Assembly (NCBI GenBank): GCA_934168325.1 | Contig: CAKPNG010000023.1 | Span: 1 to 26,906, forward strand | Source: an uncultured Bacilli bacterium | Lineage (GTDB): Bacteria > Bacillota_I > Bacilli_A > RFN20 > CAG-826 | Direction: 5' to 3' | Length of the DNA: 26,906 bases | Shown: positions 14,381 to 21,787 of the stretch, piece by piece | How the letters are laid out: the number at the start of each line of letters is the position of its first letter | How positions within the stretch are numbered: position 1 is the stretch's first letter | Made by a program: the position numbers and the translations under genes | Notes under the pieces: model-generated | What the model was told of the DNA's origin: nothing | Database searches by the model: none | What the model saw: the letters and a program-made list of their open reading frames with translations, nothing else

Positions 14381-15374
14381 TGTTATAATTCCTATACATA
14401 ATCAGGAATTAGAGTTGAGCAAATGTTTAGCTAGTGTTTGCAAGCAAACTTTAGTTTTCCCTTATGAAATAATCTGTGTTTTAGATCAGTCTAATAATAT
14501 TAGTTATGATATTGTGAATTCTTATAAATATTTGCTTGGCGATAAGATTAAAATAATCGAATGCAATTTTCAAGATGCTGGTTTGACTAGAAATTTAGGG
14601 ATTAGAGAAGCTACTGGAGACTACATATTTTTCTTAGATAGCGATGATTATATTAGCGAAGATTGTTTGGAAAAATTGTATCATGCTGCAACTACTACAA
14701 ATGCTGATCTAATAGTTGCTAATTATGGAATTTCAAAAAGAAATAGCAAGGTAATTAATGAATGGAATATGTCTAAGTTTTATTTACCGGGAACATATAC
14801 TAAAGAAGAAGTATTACTTAAGTATCTTAAAGATTTTAGAATTAGAGGTTTTGTTTGGAATAAGCTATATAAAAGGGAATTGATTGTTGATTCAGGTATT
14901 AAATTTCTTCCATCTAAATTAACTATTGAAGATAGACCATTTTTATTAGAATACATTATAAATTCAAATAAAATACATTTTATTAAAGACACTACATACG
15001 TTTACATTCAACATAGAAGTTCATTTGTTAAATCAACTAATAAGTTAATTTTTATGCAAAAATATATTAACTGTGATTTTGCGTGTAAAGTAATACTCAT
15101 TAAGCACCATTTGTTTTCGCAAGAAGATTTTGAGAAATCCCTTTTATTTAGAAGAACAGCTTTGTTTCATGATGCAAAGAAATTAGATAATATACACCAT
15201 TATAAAAATAAGATTTTTAAACAAGTGGAAAAGCAATTGGAAATATTGTCAGGAAACAATTTATTTGTTTATAATGCTCCATGGGAATCTACTATTTTAT
15301 GTTTGAACTATAATATAAAATATGATAATTTACCTAAGTCAAAAGGAATATTTGAATTAAGGAAATTTCTATGA
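14364..15374 (+). CDS. Family 2 glycosyltransferase
   Basis: A GT-A-fold nucleotide-sugar transferase. The N-terminus is the GT2 signature I-S-V-I-I-P-I-H-N-Q-E-x-E-L-x-K-C-L-x-S-V-x-x-Q-T. It is followed by D-A-G-L-T-R-N-L-G-I and the metal-binding F-L-D-S-D-D-Y (DxD; residues about 92-98). F-V-W-N-K-L-Y-K-R-E and I-E-D-R-P-F in the acceptor half are common in capsule and exopolysaccharide enzymes. Length is 336, with no membrane helix, so it is cytosolic or peripheral. The start overlaps queH by 17 bases with AAGGAA upstream, and the end overlaps the next transferase gene (ATGA). Sugar and acceptor cannot be read. Surface glycan is the default expectation; the queuosine-operon position suggests an alternative treated under findings. 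Confidence 0.88.
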   Translation: MKKAISVIIPIHNQELELSKCLASVCKQTLVFPYEIICVLDQSNNISYDIVNSYKYLLGDKIKIIECNFQDAGLTRNLGIREATGDYIFFLDSDDYISEDCLEKLYHAATTTNADLIVANYGISKRNSKVINEWNMSKFYLPGTYTKEEVLLKYLKDFRIRGFVWNKLYKRELIVDSGIKFLPSKLTIEDRPFLLEYIINSNKIHFIKDTTYVYIQHRSSFVKSTNKLIFMQKYINCDFACKVILIKHHLFSQEDFEKSLLFRRTALFHDAKKLDNIHHYKNKIFKQVEKQLEILSGNNLFVYNAPWESTILCLNYNIKYDNLPKSKGIFELRKFL

Positions 15375-16501
15375 AAAGAATTTTTTGGTTTTTACAACAA
15401 CTAGAGTATTTAGGTGGAACTGAAACTGCTACTATTTCTATAGCAAATTTATTATGCAATGAATATGAAATTACTTTAGTTGTGACTGCAAAAGAATCTT
15501 TAAATGTACCTTATAATATAAATAAAGGAATTAAAATTTTATATTTAGATAATGAAGATAATTCTAAAATTGATGAAAAAATATTGAAGTTTTGCAGCGA
15601 AAAAAAATATTTTAGGGCTTTTTTGCTAATTTTAAAGAATATACATTTTTCATTATTTGGTAAATATAAATATAGAAATTTAATTAAGAAAATGACAAAC
15701 GAAAGTGACATTTTAATTGGCTCTTCTTTAGATAATTATTTAATAATTCCTAAGAAAAGAAAGTATATTTATCACTATCATTATAATTTTAAATTTTTTA
15801 AAACTTTTAATGAAAGGTTCATGTCTTTATTTTATAGGAAAGCAGATAAATATGTTTTTTTAAATGAAGTAATAAAAAATGATATATCCAAAAAATATAG
15901 ATTTTATAAAAATAAATCTCTATTTATACAAAATCCAATAAAAACAAAGCCTTTTGAAAATATTAATTATTATAATAATAGTTTAGTTTTTTTAGGAAGA
16001 TTTGCAGAACAAAAAAATCCATTAATGTTAATTGAAGTTGCTAAAATTTTGAAAGATAATGGTTTTAAATTTAGTTTAAATTTATATGGAGATGGAAAAT
16101 TACTTAATGATATCCAAGAACTTATTAGAAAATATAACTTAGAAAATAGTGTTTTTATTAATAAACCTACAACAAATATTGAAGAAGTTTTAAAGAAAAC
16201 AGATTTATTATTATTAACAAGTTTATATGAAGGAACCCCGTTAGTAATCAATGAAGCTTTTTCTCAAAGTGTACCTTGTATCACAACAAACTTTGGTGAC
16301 TCAATAAAAACATGTGTTCCTTCAAATTGTGGTTTAATTATAGATAATTTTGACCCTAAAACTTATGCTATTAATATTATAGAGTTATTAAATAACAAAG
16401 AACTATATTTTAAATATAGAGAGAATGCATACAATTATTCATTGTCTTTTTCTGATGAGAAAATAAAAGAAAAACGGATTAATTTAATAGAATCTATATA
16501 A
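15371..16501 (+). CDS. Family 4-type glycosyltransferase (GT-B fold)
   Basis: A GT-B nucleotide-sugar transferase of 376 residues. The N-terminal Rossmann half starts with Q-Q-L-E-Y-L-G-G-T-E-T-A, the glycine-rich acceptor-side loop. The C-terminal half has V-F-L-G-R-F-A-E-Q-K-N-P, L-Y-G-D-G-K-L, V-F-I-N-K-P-T-T-N-I and L-L-T-S-L-Y-E-G-T-P-L-V-I-N-E-A, which contains the family EGxPxxxxEA nucleotide-binding motif. The C-terminus ends in a short helix typical of GT4. It is translationally coupled to the GT2 gene by an ATGA overlap. The codon mix looks even more AT-rich than upstream genes, which might hint at accessory origin, but this is by eye. Substrate unknown. Confidence 0.87.
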   Translation: MKRIFWFLQQLEYLGGTETATISIANLLCNEYEITLVVTAKESLNVPYNINKGIKILYLDNEDNSKIDEKILKFCSEKKYFRAFLLILKNIHFSLFGKYKYRNLIKKMTNESDILIGSSLDNYLIIPKKRKYIYHYHYNFKFFKTFNERFMSLFYRKADKYVFLNEVIKNDISKKYRFYKNKSLFIQNPIKTKPFENINYYNNSLVFLGRFAEQKNPLMLIEVAKILKDNGFKFSLNLYGDGKLLNDIQELIRKYNLENSVFINKPTTNIEEVLKKTDLLLLTSLYEGTPLVINEAFSQSVPCITTNFGDSIKTCVPSNCGLIIDNFDPKTYAINIIELLNNKELYFKYRENAYNYSLSFSDEKIKEKRINLIESI

Positions 16502-16557
16502 ACATTATTTTAATTAGGTTGAAATTAAGATAGTATAAAATAAAGTGAGGATTTTAT

Positions 16558-17439
16558 ATGGAAAAATTAAATTTTGTAAATAGTTATAAGGATGAACTTA
16601 TAGGTACTAAATGGGCAATAAAGAATCCTAAAGCTATTATTATTTTAGTGACAGGCATGGCAGAACATTGCAATAGATACGATCATTTTGCCACATATTT
16701 AAATGATAATGGTTACTCAGTTTATTCTTTAGATCATTATGGACAAGGGAAGAACGGATCATTAGGTGCTCCTGGAAGAGACTATTTCTTTAAAATGATT
16801 GAAACTATTAAGGAATTGTCTATTAAATTAAGAAAAGAATTTAATTTACCTATTTATATTTTTTCTCATTCTATGGGAAGCTTTGTTACTCAAGGTGTAA
16901 TTGAAAGATATAGCTCTTATTTTGATAAAATTGTTTTATGTGGAAGTAACGGTAAAACATTTGAATTTAAGTTAGGGAATATTGTTGCTCATATCTTAGT
17001 TCATAAATTTAATTATGATAAAGAAGCAAGACTTTTAGCAAAATTATCTATTGGTGCTTTTGAAAAGAAATTCATTAGCGAAGGTAGAAATGCTTGGATA
17101 AGTAAAAACAAGAAGAACGTTGAAATTTATGAAGCAGACCCTTTAAGTGGTTTTAATTGTACAAATGGATTTTATTATGAATTCTTTAAAGGATTAGCAA
17201 GTTTACACAAGAAAGAAAGATTAAAAAAAGTTTCTAAAGATTTAAAAGTTTTAATTGTTGGCGGTGATAATGATCCTGTTGGAAATATGGGAAAAGGATT
17301 AATCCATTTAGATGAAGAATATAGAAGTTATGGTATTAATGCTAAATTAATCTTATATAAAGGATTAAGACACGAGATTTTAAATGAAGAAGAAAAGGAT
17401 GATATTTATAAAGATATTTTAAGTTTTTATAATGAATAA
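16558..17439 (+). CDS. Alpha/beta hydrolase, monoacylglycerol lipase/lysophospholipase-like
   Basis: A serine hydrolase of the Hydrolase_4 (S33) group, 293 residues, with no signal peptide and so probably cytosolic. The catalytic triad can be placed: S105 in S-H-S-M-G (usual GHSMG), D239 in G-G-D-N-D-P, and H272 in L-R-H-E. The oxyanion-side motif is V-T-G-M-A-E-H-C-N-R-Y, corresponding to the usual H-G-x-x-E-H-S-x-R-Y, with His-Gly changed to Thr-Gly. D-H-Y-G-Q-G-K parallels D-H-R-G-H-G-x-S. Substrates of such enzymes are lipid esters, but the exact one cannot be told. The gene starts 56 bases after the GT4 gene with GTGAGGA upstream; it could be on the same transcript or its own. Confidence 0.85.
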   Translation: MEKLNFVNSYKDELIGTKWAIKNPKAIIILVTGMAEHCNRYDHFATYLNDNGYSVYSLDHYGQGKNGSLGAPGRDYFFKMIETIKELSIKLRKEFNLPIYIFSHSMGSFVTQGVIERYSSYFDKIVLCGSNGKTFEFKLGNIVAHILVHKFNYDKEARLLAKLSIGAFEKKFISEGRNAWISKNKKNVEIYEADPLSGFNCTNGFYYEFFKGLASLHKKERLKKVSKDLKVLIVGGDNDPVGNMGKGLIHLDEEYRSYGINAKLILYKGLRHEILNEEEKDDIYKDILSFYNE

Positions 17440-17470
17440 TTAATAAATACTACGCAAATGTAATATTTAT

Positions 17471-17492
17471 ATATTTTTTATGTAAAAAATAT
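17471..17492. repeat. AT-only inverted repeat between the hydrolase gene and prs
   Basis: ATATTTTTTA-TG-TAAAAAATAT is a perfect 10-bp inverted repeat with a 2-base centre, 31 bases after the hydrolase stop. It has no GC pairs in the stem and only a weak T-tract after it, so a terminator role is uncertain. The rest of 17440-17530 holds an AT-rich promoter-like stretch (GATAAT at 17502-17507) and the prs ribosome binding site AGGAGA. Confidence 0.35.
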
Positions 17493-17530
17493 TTAAAATT
17501 TGATAATATATTTACGTTTTAGGAGAACTT

Positions 17531-18502
17531 ATGATAAAAGATATTTTAGTTTTCTCACTCTCTAGCAATGAGCATCTTACAGAAAATGTTTGTAAGGCGT
17601 TGGGTATTGAAAGAAGCCAAGCTGAATTATTGCACTTTGCAGACGGTGAGTGTCTTGCCACAAGTAAAGTAGATGTGCGCGGAAAAAAGGTTTACGTTAT
17701 TCAATCTACATGTAGTCCTGTTAATGACCGTATAATGGAGTTGCTTATTTTTATTGATGGTATAAAAAGAGCAAATTGTAGAGAAATTACATTAATTATT
17801 CCTTATTATGGTTATGCTAGACAAGACCGTATAGCTCATATAAATGAGCCAATCAGTGCTAGAATGGTAGCTGATTTATTTTCTAATGCGGGAGTTAAAA
17901 GAGTATTAACAATAGAATTACATACTCCTCAAATTCAAGGTTTCTTTAGTGTACCTTTAGATAATTTATCTCCAACTTCAATTTTTGCAAAATATTTAAA
18001 TAAGAAATTCGCAAGTTTAGGAATTCCATCTACTGATATTGCCGTTGTATCACCAGATCATGGTGCTATGTATCGTGCTAGAGATTTAGCTAATTTTATT
18101 CCTAACGCTTCAATTGTTGTTATTGATAAAAGAAGACCAAAACCAAATGTTGCTGAAATCACTAATATAGTCGGTGATATTCAAGATAAAATCTGTATTA
18201 TGGTCGATGATATTATTGATACTGGCGGTACTATTTTAGCCGGTGCAAAGACTTTGAAAGAAAAAGGTGCAAAAGCTGTTTATATTTGTGCTAGCCATGC
18301 CTTATTCTCTCACAATGCTTTAGAAAAATTTGAAGCTAATGACGATGTTACTGAAGTACTAGTTACTGATACAATAGAACATCCTGAATTTAAAAATTCT
18401 AATAAAATTAAAGTTGTCTCTGTTTGTGATATGATTGCTGATGTTATTAAATCACATGAATCTCACGAAAAAATTAAAGACAAATATACAAGGTTTCATT
18501 AA
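17531..18502 (+). CDS. prs: Ribose-phosphate pyrophosphokinase (PRPP synthase)
   Basis: Prs makes PRPP from ribose 5-phosphate and ATP, feeding purine, pyrimidine, histidine, tryptophan and NAD synthesis. Class I landmarks are present: H-F-A-D-G-E (usual RFSDGE), Y-Y-G-Y-A-R-Q-D-R with N-E-P-I-S-A-R, L-H-T-P-Q-I-Q-G-F-F, V-S-P-D-H-G, the flexible-loop D-K-R-R-P-K-P-N-V-A-E and the PRPP-binding V225-D-D-I-I-D-T-G-G-T234. The Lys after ARQDR and the following residues differ from Bacillus (I-A-H-I-N instead of K-A-R-S-R), so the protein is divergent, but ATP-site Arg, Gln and Asp are kept. Length 323 is normal. The RBS AGGAGA is 5 bases upstream. It is monocistronic, ended by a strong terminator. 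Confidence 0.95.
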   Translation: MIKDILVFSLSSNEHLTENVCKALGIERSQAELLHFADGECLATSKVDVRGKKVYVIQSTCSPVNDRIMELLIFIDGIKRANCREITLIIPYYGYARQDRIAHINEPISARMVADLFSNAGVKRVLTIELHTPQIQGFFSVPLDNLSPTSIFAKYLNKKFASLGIPSTDIAVVSPDHGAMYRARDLANFIPNASIVVIDKRRPKPNVAEITNIVGDIQDKICIMVDDIIDTGGTILAGAKTLKEKGAKAVYICASHALFSHNALEKFEANDDVTEVLVTDTIEHPEFKNSNKIKVVSVCDMIADVIKSHESHEKIKDKYTRFH

Positions 18503-18530
18503 AAAAGTGGCTCGATTGAGAGCCACTTTT
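18503..18530. terminator. Bidirectional intrinsic terminator between prs and secG
   Basis: AAAAGTGGCTC (18503-18513) and GAGCCACTTTT (18520-18530) form a perfect 11-bp stem with a 6-base loop. A-tracts on the left and T-tracts on the right let it work for prs on the plus strand and for secG on the minus strand. It starts directly at the prs stop codon. Confidence 0.9.
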
Positions 18531-18552
18531 GTTCTTCGTATATAAGTATTTG

Positions 18553-18783
18553 TTAAGCACCAAGTACTTGTGATAATAAAGCGAAAAATAAGAAAACAAT
18601 ACCGAAACCTAAAGTTAAGTAAGAAATTATTAATTCGCTTCCACGTTCTTTTGTTTTAACGAAGACGTTTAATCCACCACCAGTAATAGCACCAGAAGCA
18701 CCTTCTGATTTTCCGCCTTGGAGCAAACTTAAAACGATTATAATAAAACAAATCACCCAAAATACATAATCATACCAAGCCAT
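18553..18783 (-). CDS. secG: Preprotein translocase subunit SecG
   Basis: SecG is the small auxiliary membrane subunit of SecYEG. This 76-residue protein has two membrane helices (about 4-22 and 52-72) around the conserved cytoplasmic loop V-L-S-L-L-Q-G-G-K-S-E-G-A-S-G-A-I-T-G-G-G, which is diagnostic of SecG. I chose the ATG at 18783 because GGAGG lies 6 bases upstream; a TTG two codons earlier would fall inside the spacer. Length is typical (about 70-80). It has its own promoter upstream and shares the bidirectional terminator with convergent prs. In many Firmicutes secG precedes rnr and smpB; here it stands alone. Confidence 0.93.
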   Translation of the reverse strand: MAWYDYVFWVICFIIIVLSLLQGGKSEGASGAITGGGLNVFVKTKERGSELIISYLTLGFGIVFLFFALLSQVLGA

Positions 18784-18801
18784 AAACAACCTCCGCGCGT
18801 T

Positions 18802-18813
18802 TTTAATATTAAA
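18802..18813. repeat. TTTAATATTAAA palindrome at the secG -10 region
   Basis: A 12-bp perfect palindrome contains the proposed secG -10 box. The same core occurs at 3104-3115 and 19891-19902. Meaning unknown. Confidence 0.35.
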
Positions 18814-18834
18814 CTAACTAACCATTTTTTTCAA
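18806..18834 (-). promoter_or_regulatory. Candidate secG promoter
   Basis: On the minus strand TTGAAA (18834-18829) and TAATAT (18811-18806) are 17 bases apart. Transcription would start near 18799, giving a leader of about 15 bases that includes GGAGG. Confidence 0.5.
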
Positions 18835-18837
18835 GGA

Positions 18838-18859
18838 ATATATTTTTGCAAAAATATAT
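18838..18859. repeat. 22-bp perfect palindrome just upstream of the secG promoter
   Basis: The segment reads ATATATTTTTG followed by its exact reverse complement CAAAAATATAT. It lies 3 bases upstream of the secG -35 box. It could be an operator or an upstream AT-rich element; as RNA it would be a weak all-AU hairpin with no loop-closing GC except the centre. Confidence 0.4.
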
Positions 18860-18884
18860 ACTTCGTTAAATTATATTTTAAAAT

Positions 18885-18909
18885 GCAGCGTTTTTTTGAA
18901 AAACCCTGC
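18885..18909 (-). terminator. Probable terminator of mgtC
   Basis: Read on the minus strand, GCAG-G-GTTTTT and AAAAAC-G-CTGC pair around a 3-base loop, with one G-G mismatch, 13 bases after the mgtC stop. ATTTTAAAAT follows, so the U-tract is short. Confidence 0.5.
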
Positions 18910-18922
18910 AAAAATCAACTAT

Positions 18923-19672
18923 TTATTTTAAAATTGTAATTGATATAGGCTTTTTAATCTCTTTAAATTCTTCAATGAAAGCTTGTATAGAACCATCTTT
19001 TTTATCATTACATTTAAAAGCGATTCTTAAAACTTTATTTCCATCCATTTCAGCGATACTAGTATCAAAACTCTTGTAGTTAATATCGTATTTATCTAAT
19101 AAAGCAAGTAAGTCTTTCATTATTGGTTCGTTCTCATCAACAACAATTAATACGTTGGCATTATTTCTAGATGACCAGTTTTCAACTTTTTGAAAAGAAA
19201 TTAAACAAATTAGTGCAATACAAGAAGTAATAAAACTAATAACAAAATAACCACTACCTGTAGCCATTCCAATCGCCATTGTTACCCAAATTGAAGCAGC
19301 AGTTGTAAGACCTTTAACAGTAACACCATTTTTAATAATACTTCCTGCTCCTAAAAAACCAATTCCTGTGACGCCAGCAGCTGCAAGTCTCATAGGATCT
19401 CTTGTAGAAGAACCCGGTATACCATAAATTGATATAACCATGATTAATGCACTTCCTAAAGAAATAAGGATATGAGTTCTAAAACCAGCAGCATGACCGC
19501 TTGTTTCTCTTTGATAACCGATAACTCCACCAAAGATGGTAGCAAGAATTAAGGACATAAAAATTAATATGAGGTTACCCCACCATCCTAATCCATTGAA
19601 ATAATTAATAATTAAAGTATCTATTCCGTTTGGTGTGTTAAAAGAATCCGCTAAAATATTTATGTAATTCAT
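18923..19672 (-). CDS. mgtC: MgtC/SapB-family membrane protein
   Basis: MgtC-family proteins are inner-membrane proteins linked to magnesium limitation and intracellular survival in pathogens; in other bacteria the role is not settled, and they are not proven transporters. The family core is clear: F-G-G-V-I-G-Y-Q-R-E, A-G-F-R-T-H-I-L-I-S-L-G-S-A-L, then A-A-A-G-V-T-G-I-G-F-L-G-A-G-S-I-I and G-L-T-T-A-A-S-I-W-V-T-M-A-I-G. Five hydrophobic segments lie between about 28 and 165, followed by a soluble ACT-like C-terminal domain of about 80 residues. Length 249 is normal. The start ATG at 19672 has no Shine-Dalgarno; an extended -10 box lies just upstream, so the message may be leaderless. Met39 would start inside the first membrane helix and is less likely. 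Confidence 0.88.
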   Translation of the reverse strand: MNYINILADSFNTPNGIDTLIINYFNGLGWWGNLILIFMSLILATIFGGVIGYQRETSGHAAGFRTHILISLGSALIMVISIYGIPGSSTRDPMRLAAAGVTGIGFLGAGSIIKNGVTVKGLTTAASIWVTMAIGMATGSGYFVISFITSCIALICLISFQKVENWSSRNNANVLIVVDENEPIMKDLLALLDKYDINYKSFDTSIAEMDGNKVLRIAFKCNDKKDGSIQAFIEEFKEIKKPISITILK

Positions 19673-19679
19673 AATAATT

Positions 19680-19688
19680 ATTATATCA
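19680..19688 (-). promoter_or_regulatory. Extended -10 promoter for mgtC
   Basis: On the minus strand TGATATAAT (19688-19680) matches the extended -10 consensus TGnTATAAT. Its end is 7 bases from the mgtC ATG, so transcription should begin at or within 2 bases of the A of ATG. No convincing -35 is seen. Confidence 0.5.
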
Positions 19689-19722
19689 AAAATAAAATTA
19701 GATTAATACTAGACTTTTTGTA

Positions 19723-19748
19723 TAAAAAAAGGACCTAATAAGACCCTT
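19723..19748 (-). terminator. Intrinsic terminator of the tRNA-Arg gene
   Basis: On the minus strand AAGGGUC (19748-19742) pairs with GGUCCUU (19735-19729) through seven pairs including two G-U wobbles, with a 6-base loop, then a U-tract. The wobbles become A-C mismatches on the plus strand, so it works only in the minus direction. It separates the tRNA from mgtC. Confidence 0.75.
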
Positions 19749-19762
19749 CATATTTAATAAGA

Positions 19763-19839
19763 TGGTGACCTTGAGGCGACTCGAACGCCTGACCCACAGC
19801 TTAGAAGGCTGTTGCTCTATCCAACTGAGCTACAAGGCC
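19763..19839 (-). tRNA. tRNA-Arg, anticodon UCU
   Basis: The complete cloverleaf reads on the minus strand from 19839. The acceptor GGCCTTG pairs with CAAGGTC (one G-U). The D arm is GCTC/GAGC. The anticodon stem ACAGC/GCTGT holds the loop CTTCTAA, giving anticodon TCT at positions 34-36. The T arm AGGCG/CGCCT carries TTCGAGT. The discriminator is A, and CCA is encoded (19765-19763). UCU reads AGA and AGG, the main Arg codons of AT-rich genomes. It lies head-to-head with argS, 109 bases away. Confidence 0.97.
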
Positions 19840-19848
19840 GCGCTAATA

Positions 19849-19878
19849 ATATTAACATTAACTTGATTAAAATGTAAA
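19849..19878 (-). promoter_or_regulatory. Candidate tRNA-Arg promoter
   Basis: On the minus strand TTTACA (19878-19873) and TAATAT (19854-19849) are 18 bases apart. The start would fall about 3 bases before the mature tRNA 5' end, leaving a very short leader for RNase P. Confidence 0.5.
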
Positions 19879-19888
19879 CACTTATTTG

Positions 19889-19904
19889 ATTTTAATATTA
19901 AAAT
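19889..19904. repeat. 16-bp palindrome between tRNA-Arg and argS
   Basis: ATTTTAATATTAAAAT is a perfect palindrome with core TTTAATATTAAA (19891-19902), placed between the divergent tRNA-Arg and argS genes. The core recurs upstream of rny and secG. Confidence 0.35.
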
Positions 19905-19948
19905 TAACAATAATGTAGTAGAATTATAAAGATTTAGAGGAGTTAGAT

Positions 19949-21592
19949 ATGTCTGAAATAACAACCATACTTAAAGATACAATTAAAAAAGCATTATTAG
20001 AAGTCTATAACATCGATTATAGTGTAGAAAATATTATTATAGAAACACCAAAAGAAAAGACTCATGGAGATTTTTCTAGTAATATTGCTATGAAATTAGC
20101 TAGAGAACTTCATAATTCACCAATTAATATTGCTAAAGGACTATTAGAAAATTTAAAAAGTAATAATTTATTTAATAATGTCGAAATTGCTGGACCTGGT
20201 TTTATTAACTTCTTTATTAAAGAAGAAAGTTTTACAACTTTTATAAAAGATATTATTTTAAAAGATGAAGAATATGGAAAATCTAATTTTGGTAATAATG
20301 AAAAGATTATGGTTGAATATGTAAGTGCAAATCCTACTGGAGACTTACATTTAGGACATGCTAGAGGCGCAGCTTTTGGAGATAGTTTAACTAGAGTATT
20401 AAAATTTGCAGGATATGATTGTTTAAGAGAATATTATGTAAATGATGCTGGTCATCAAATTGATGTATTAGCTTTATCTTTATTTAATCGTTATAAAGAA
20501 GCTCTTGGATTAGAAATTAATCTTGATGAAATTGGCTATCAAGGCAAAGATGTTATTAATTTAGGTAAAGAAATAGCTCTTAAAGAAAAAGATAAATATT
20601 TAAAAATGCCTCAAGAAGAAGCTATTGAATATTTTAAAAATATTGGAATTGATCTTGAGTTAGCTAAAATTAAGAAAGATTTAGATTTATTTAGAGTTCA
20701 TTTTGATCATTTTTCAAGTGAAAGATTATTATATAAAGAAAATAAAGTTAAGAATACTTTAGAAAAATTAAAAAGTAGCAACTATACATATGAAAAAGAA
20801 GGTGCACTTTGGCTTAAAACAACTGAATTTGGTGATGACAAAGATCGTGTTTTAGTTAAAAGTGACGGAAGTTATACTTATTTATTACCAGATATTGCTT
20901 ATCATAAAGATAAATTTGATCGTGGCTATAATAATTTAATTAATTTATTTGGTGCTGATCATCATGGATATATTATTAGACTTAAAGCCGGATTATCGAT
21001 TTTAGGATATGATTCTTCAAAATTAAATATATTAATTATTCAAATGGTACGTTTAATGGAAGGCGATAAAGAACTTAAAATGTCTAAACGTACAGGAAAC
21101 GCTATTACAATTAGGGAATTATGTGAAGATGTTGGAGTAGATGTAGCTAGATATTTCTTCTTATCTAGACCTTTAGATTCTCAATTTGATTTTGATTTAG
21201 AAGTAGCTAGAAAAAATAGTAACGAAAATCCTATTTATTATATTCAATATGCTTATGCTAGAATGTGTTCTGTTTTAAAGAAAAATAATAATTTTGCAGT
21301 AAAAGATAGTTATAATTTATTAACAAATGAAAAAGAAATATCTTTACTAAAAGTTTTAAATGAATTTGAAAAATTAGTTATAGAAGTAGCTAAGAGTAAA
21401 GAAGTTAATCGTTTAACAAATTACGCTTATAAATTAGCAAGCGAATTCCACTCTTTATATAATGATAGTAAATTTATCGTTAACGAAAATATTGAATTAA
21501 CTAGTGAAAGATTAGCATTAGTAAAAGCTTCATCAATTGTCTTAAAAAATACTTTAAATTTACTTGGAATTGAAGCTAAAGAAGCGATGTAA
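19949..21592 (+). CDS. argS: Arginyl-tRNA synthetase
   Basis: ArgRS charges tRNA-Arg with arginine and, unusually for synthetases, needs the tRNA for amino acid activation. The N-terminal Arg-RS additional domain (about 1-95) is followed by the catalytic domain: P-T-G-D-L-H134-L-G-H137 (HIGH motif), Y-Y-V-N-D-A-G-x-Q, and K377-M-S-K-R381 (KMSKS motif). The DALR anticodon-binding domain (about 425-547) includes the common form I-Q-Y-A-Y-A-R and a short L-L-G-I-E-A-K-E-A-M terminus. Length 547 is usual. The RBS GAGGAG is a strong match. The leader is too short for a T-box, and no T-box sequence is visible. The cognate tRNA-Arg(UCU) is divergent immediately upstream. Confidence 0.97.
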   Translation: MSEITTILKDTIKKALLEVYNIDYSVENIIIETPKEKTHGDFSSNIAMKLARELHNSPINIAKGLLENLKSNNLFNNVEIAGPGFINFFIKEESFTTFIKDIILKDEEYGKSNFGNNEKIMVEYVSANPTGDLHLGHARGAAFGDSLTRVLKFAGYDCLREYYVNDAGHQIDVLALSLFNRYKEALGLEINLDEIGYQGKDVINLGKEIALKEKDKYLKMPQEEAIEYFKNIGIDLELAKIKKDLDLFRVHFDHFSSERLLYKENKVKNTLEKLKSSNYTYEKEGALWLKTTEFGDDKDRVLVKSDGSYTYLLPDIAYHKDKFDRGYNNLINLFGADHHGYIIRLKAGLSILGYDSSKLNILIIQMVRLMEGDKELKMSKRTGNAITIRELCEDVGVDVARYFFLSRPLDSQFDFDLEVARKNSNENPIYYIQYAYARMCSVLKKNNNFAVKDSYNLLTNEKEISLLKVLNEFEKLVIEVAKSKEVNRLTNYAYKLASEFHSLYNDSKFIVNENIELTSERLALVKASSIVLKNTLNLLGIEAKEAM

Positions 21593-21619
21593 TTTTAGTC
21601 AAAATTTTAAAAGAAAATA

Positions 21620-21655
21620 ATGTATTAATTTGAACAAAAATTAATACATTTTTTT
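21620..21655 (+). terminator. Intrinsic terminator after argS
   Basis: ATGTATTAATTT (21620-21631) and AAATTAATACAT (21638-21649) form a perfect 12-bp stem with a 6-base loop, followed by six T. Between here and potA (21656-21861) I see only AT-rich sequence with the promoter at 21788 and the ribosome binding site. Confidence 0.9.
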
Positions 21656-21787
21656 GTCATTTTTTTCTTAAAATATTAAAAACTAATAAAATTTTAATTT
21701 AATCGATGTAATCATTCTTTTCTAAAATTTATATTTTCTAAAAATCAGTCAAAAAAAGCGTTTAAAAATTGCAAGAAAAAAATTTTA

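Noticed and set aside
16502..16557. Promoter for the alpha/beta hydrolase gene
   Set aside because: TTGAAA (16519-16524) and TATAAA (16534-16539) are only 9 bases apart, too close for a sigma-A promoter.
19840..19948. T-box leader for argS
   Set aside because: The gap is only 109 bases and already holds the tRNA promoter; no specifier stem, T-box sequence or terminator/antiterminator pair is visible.
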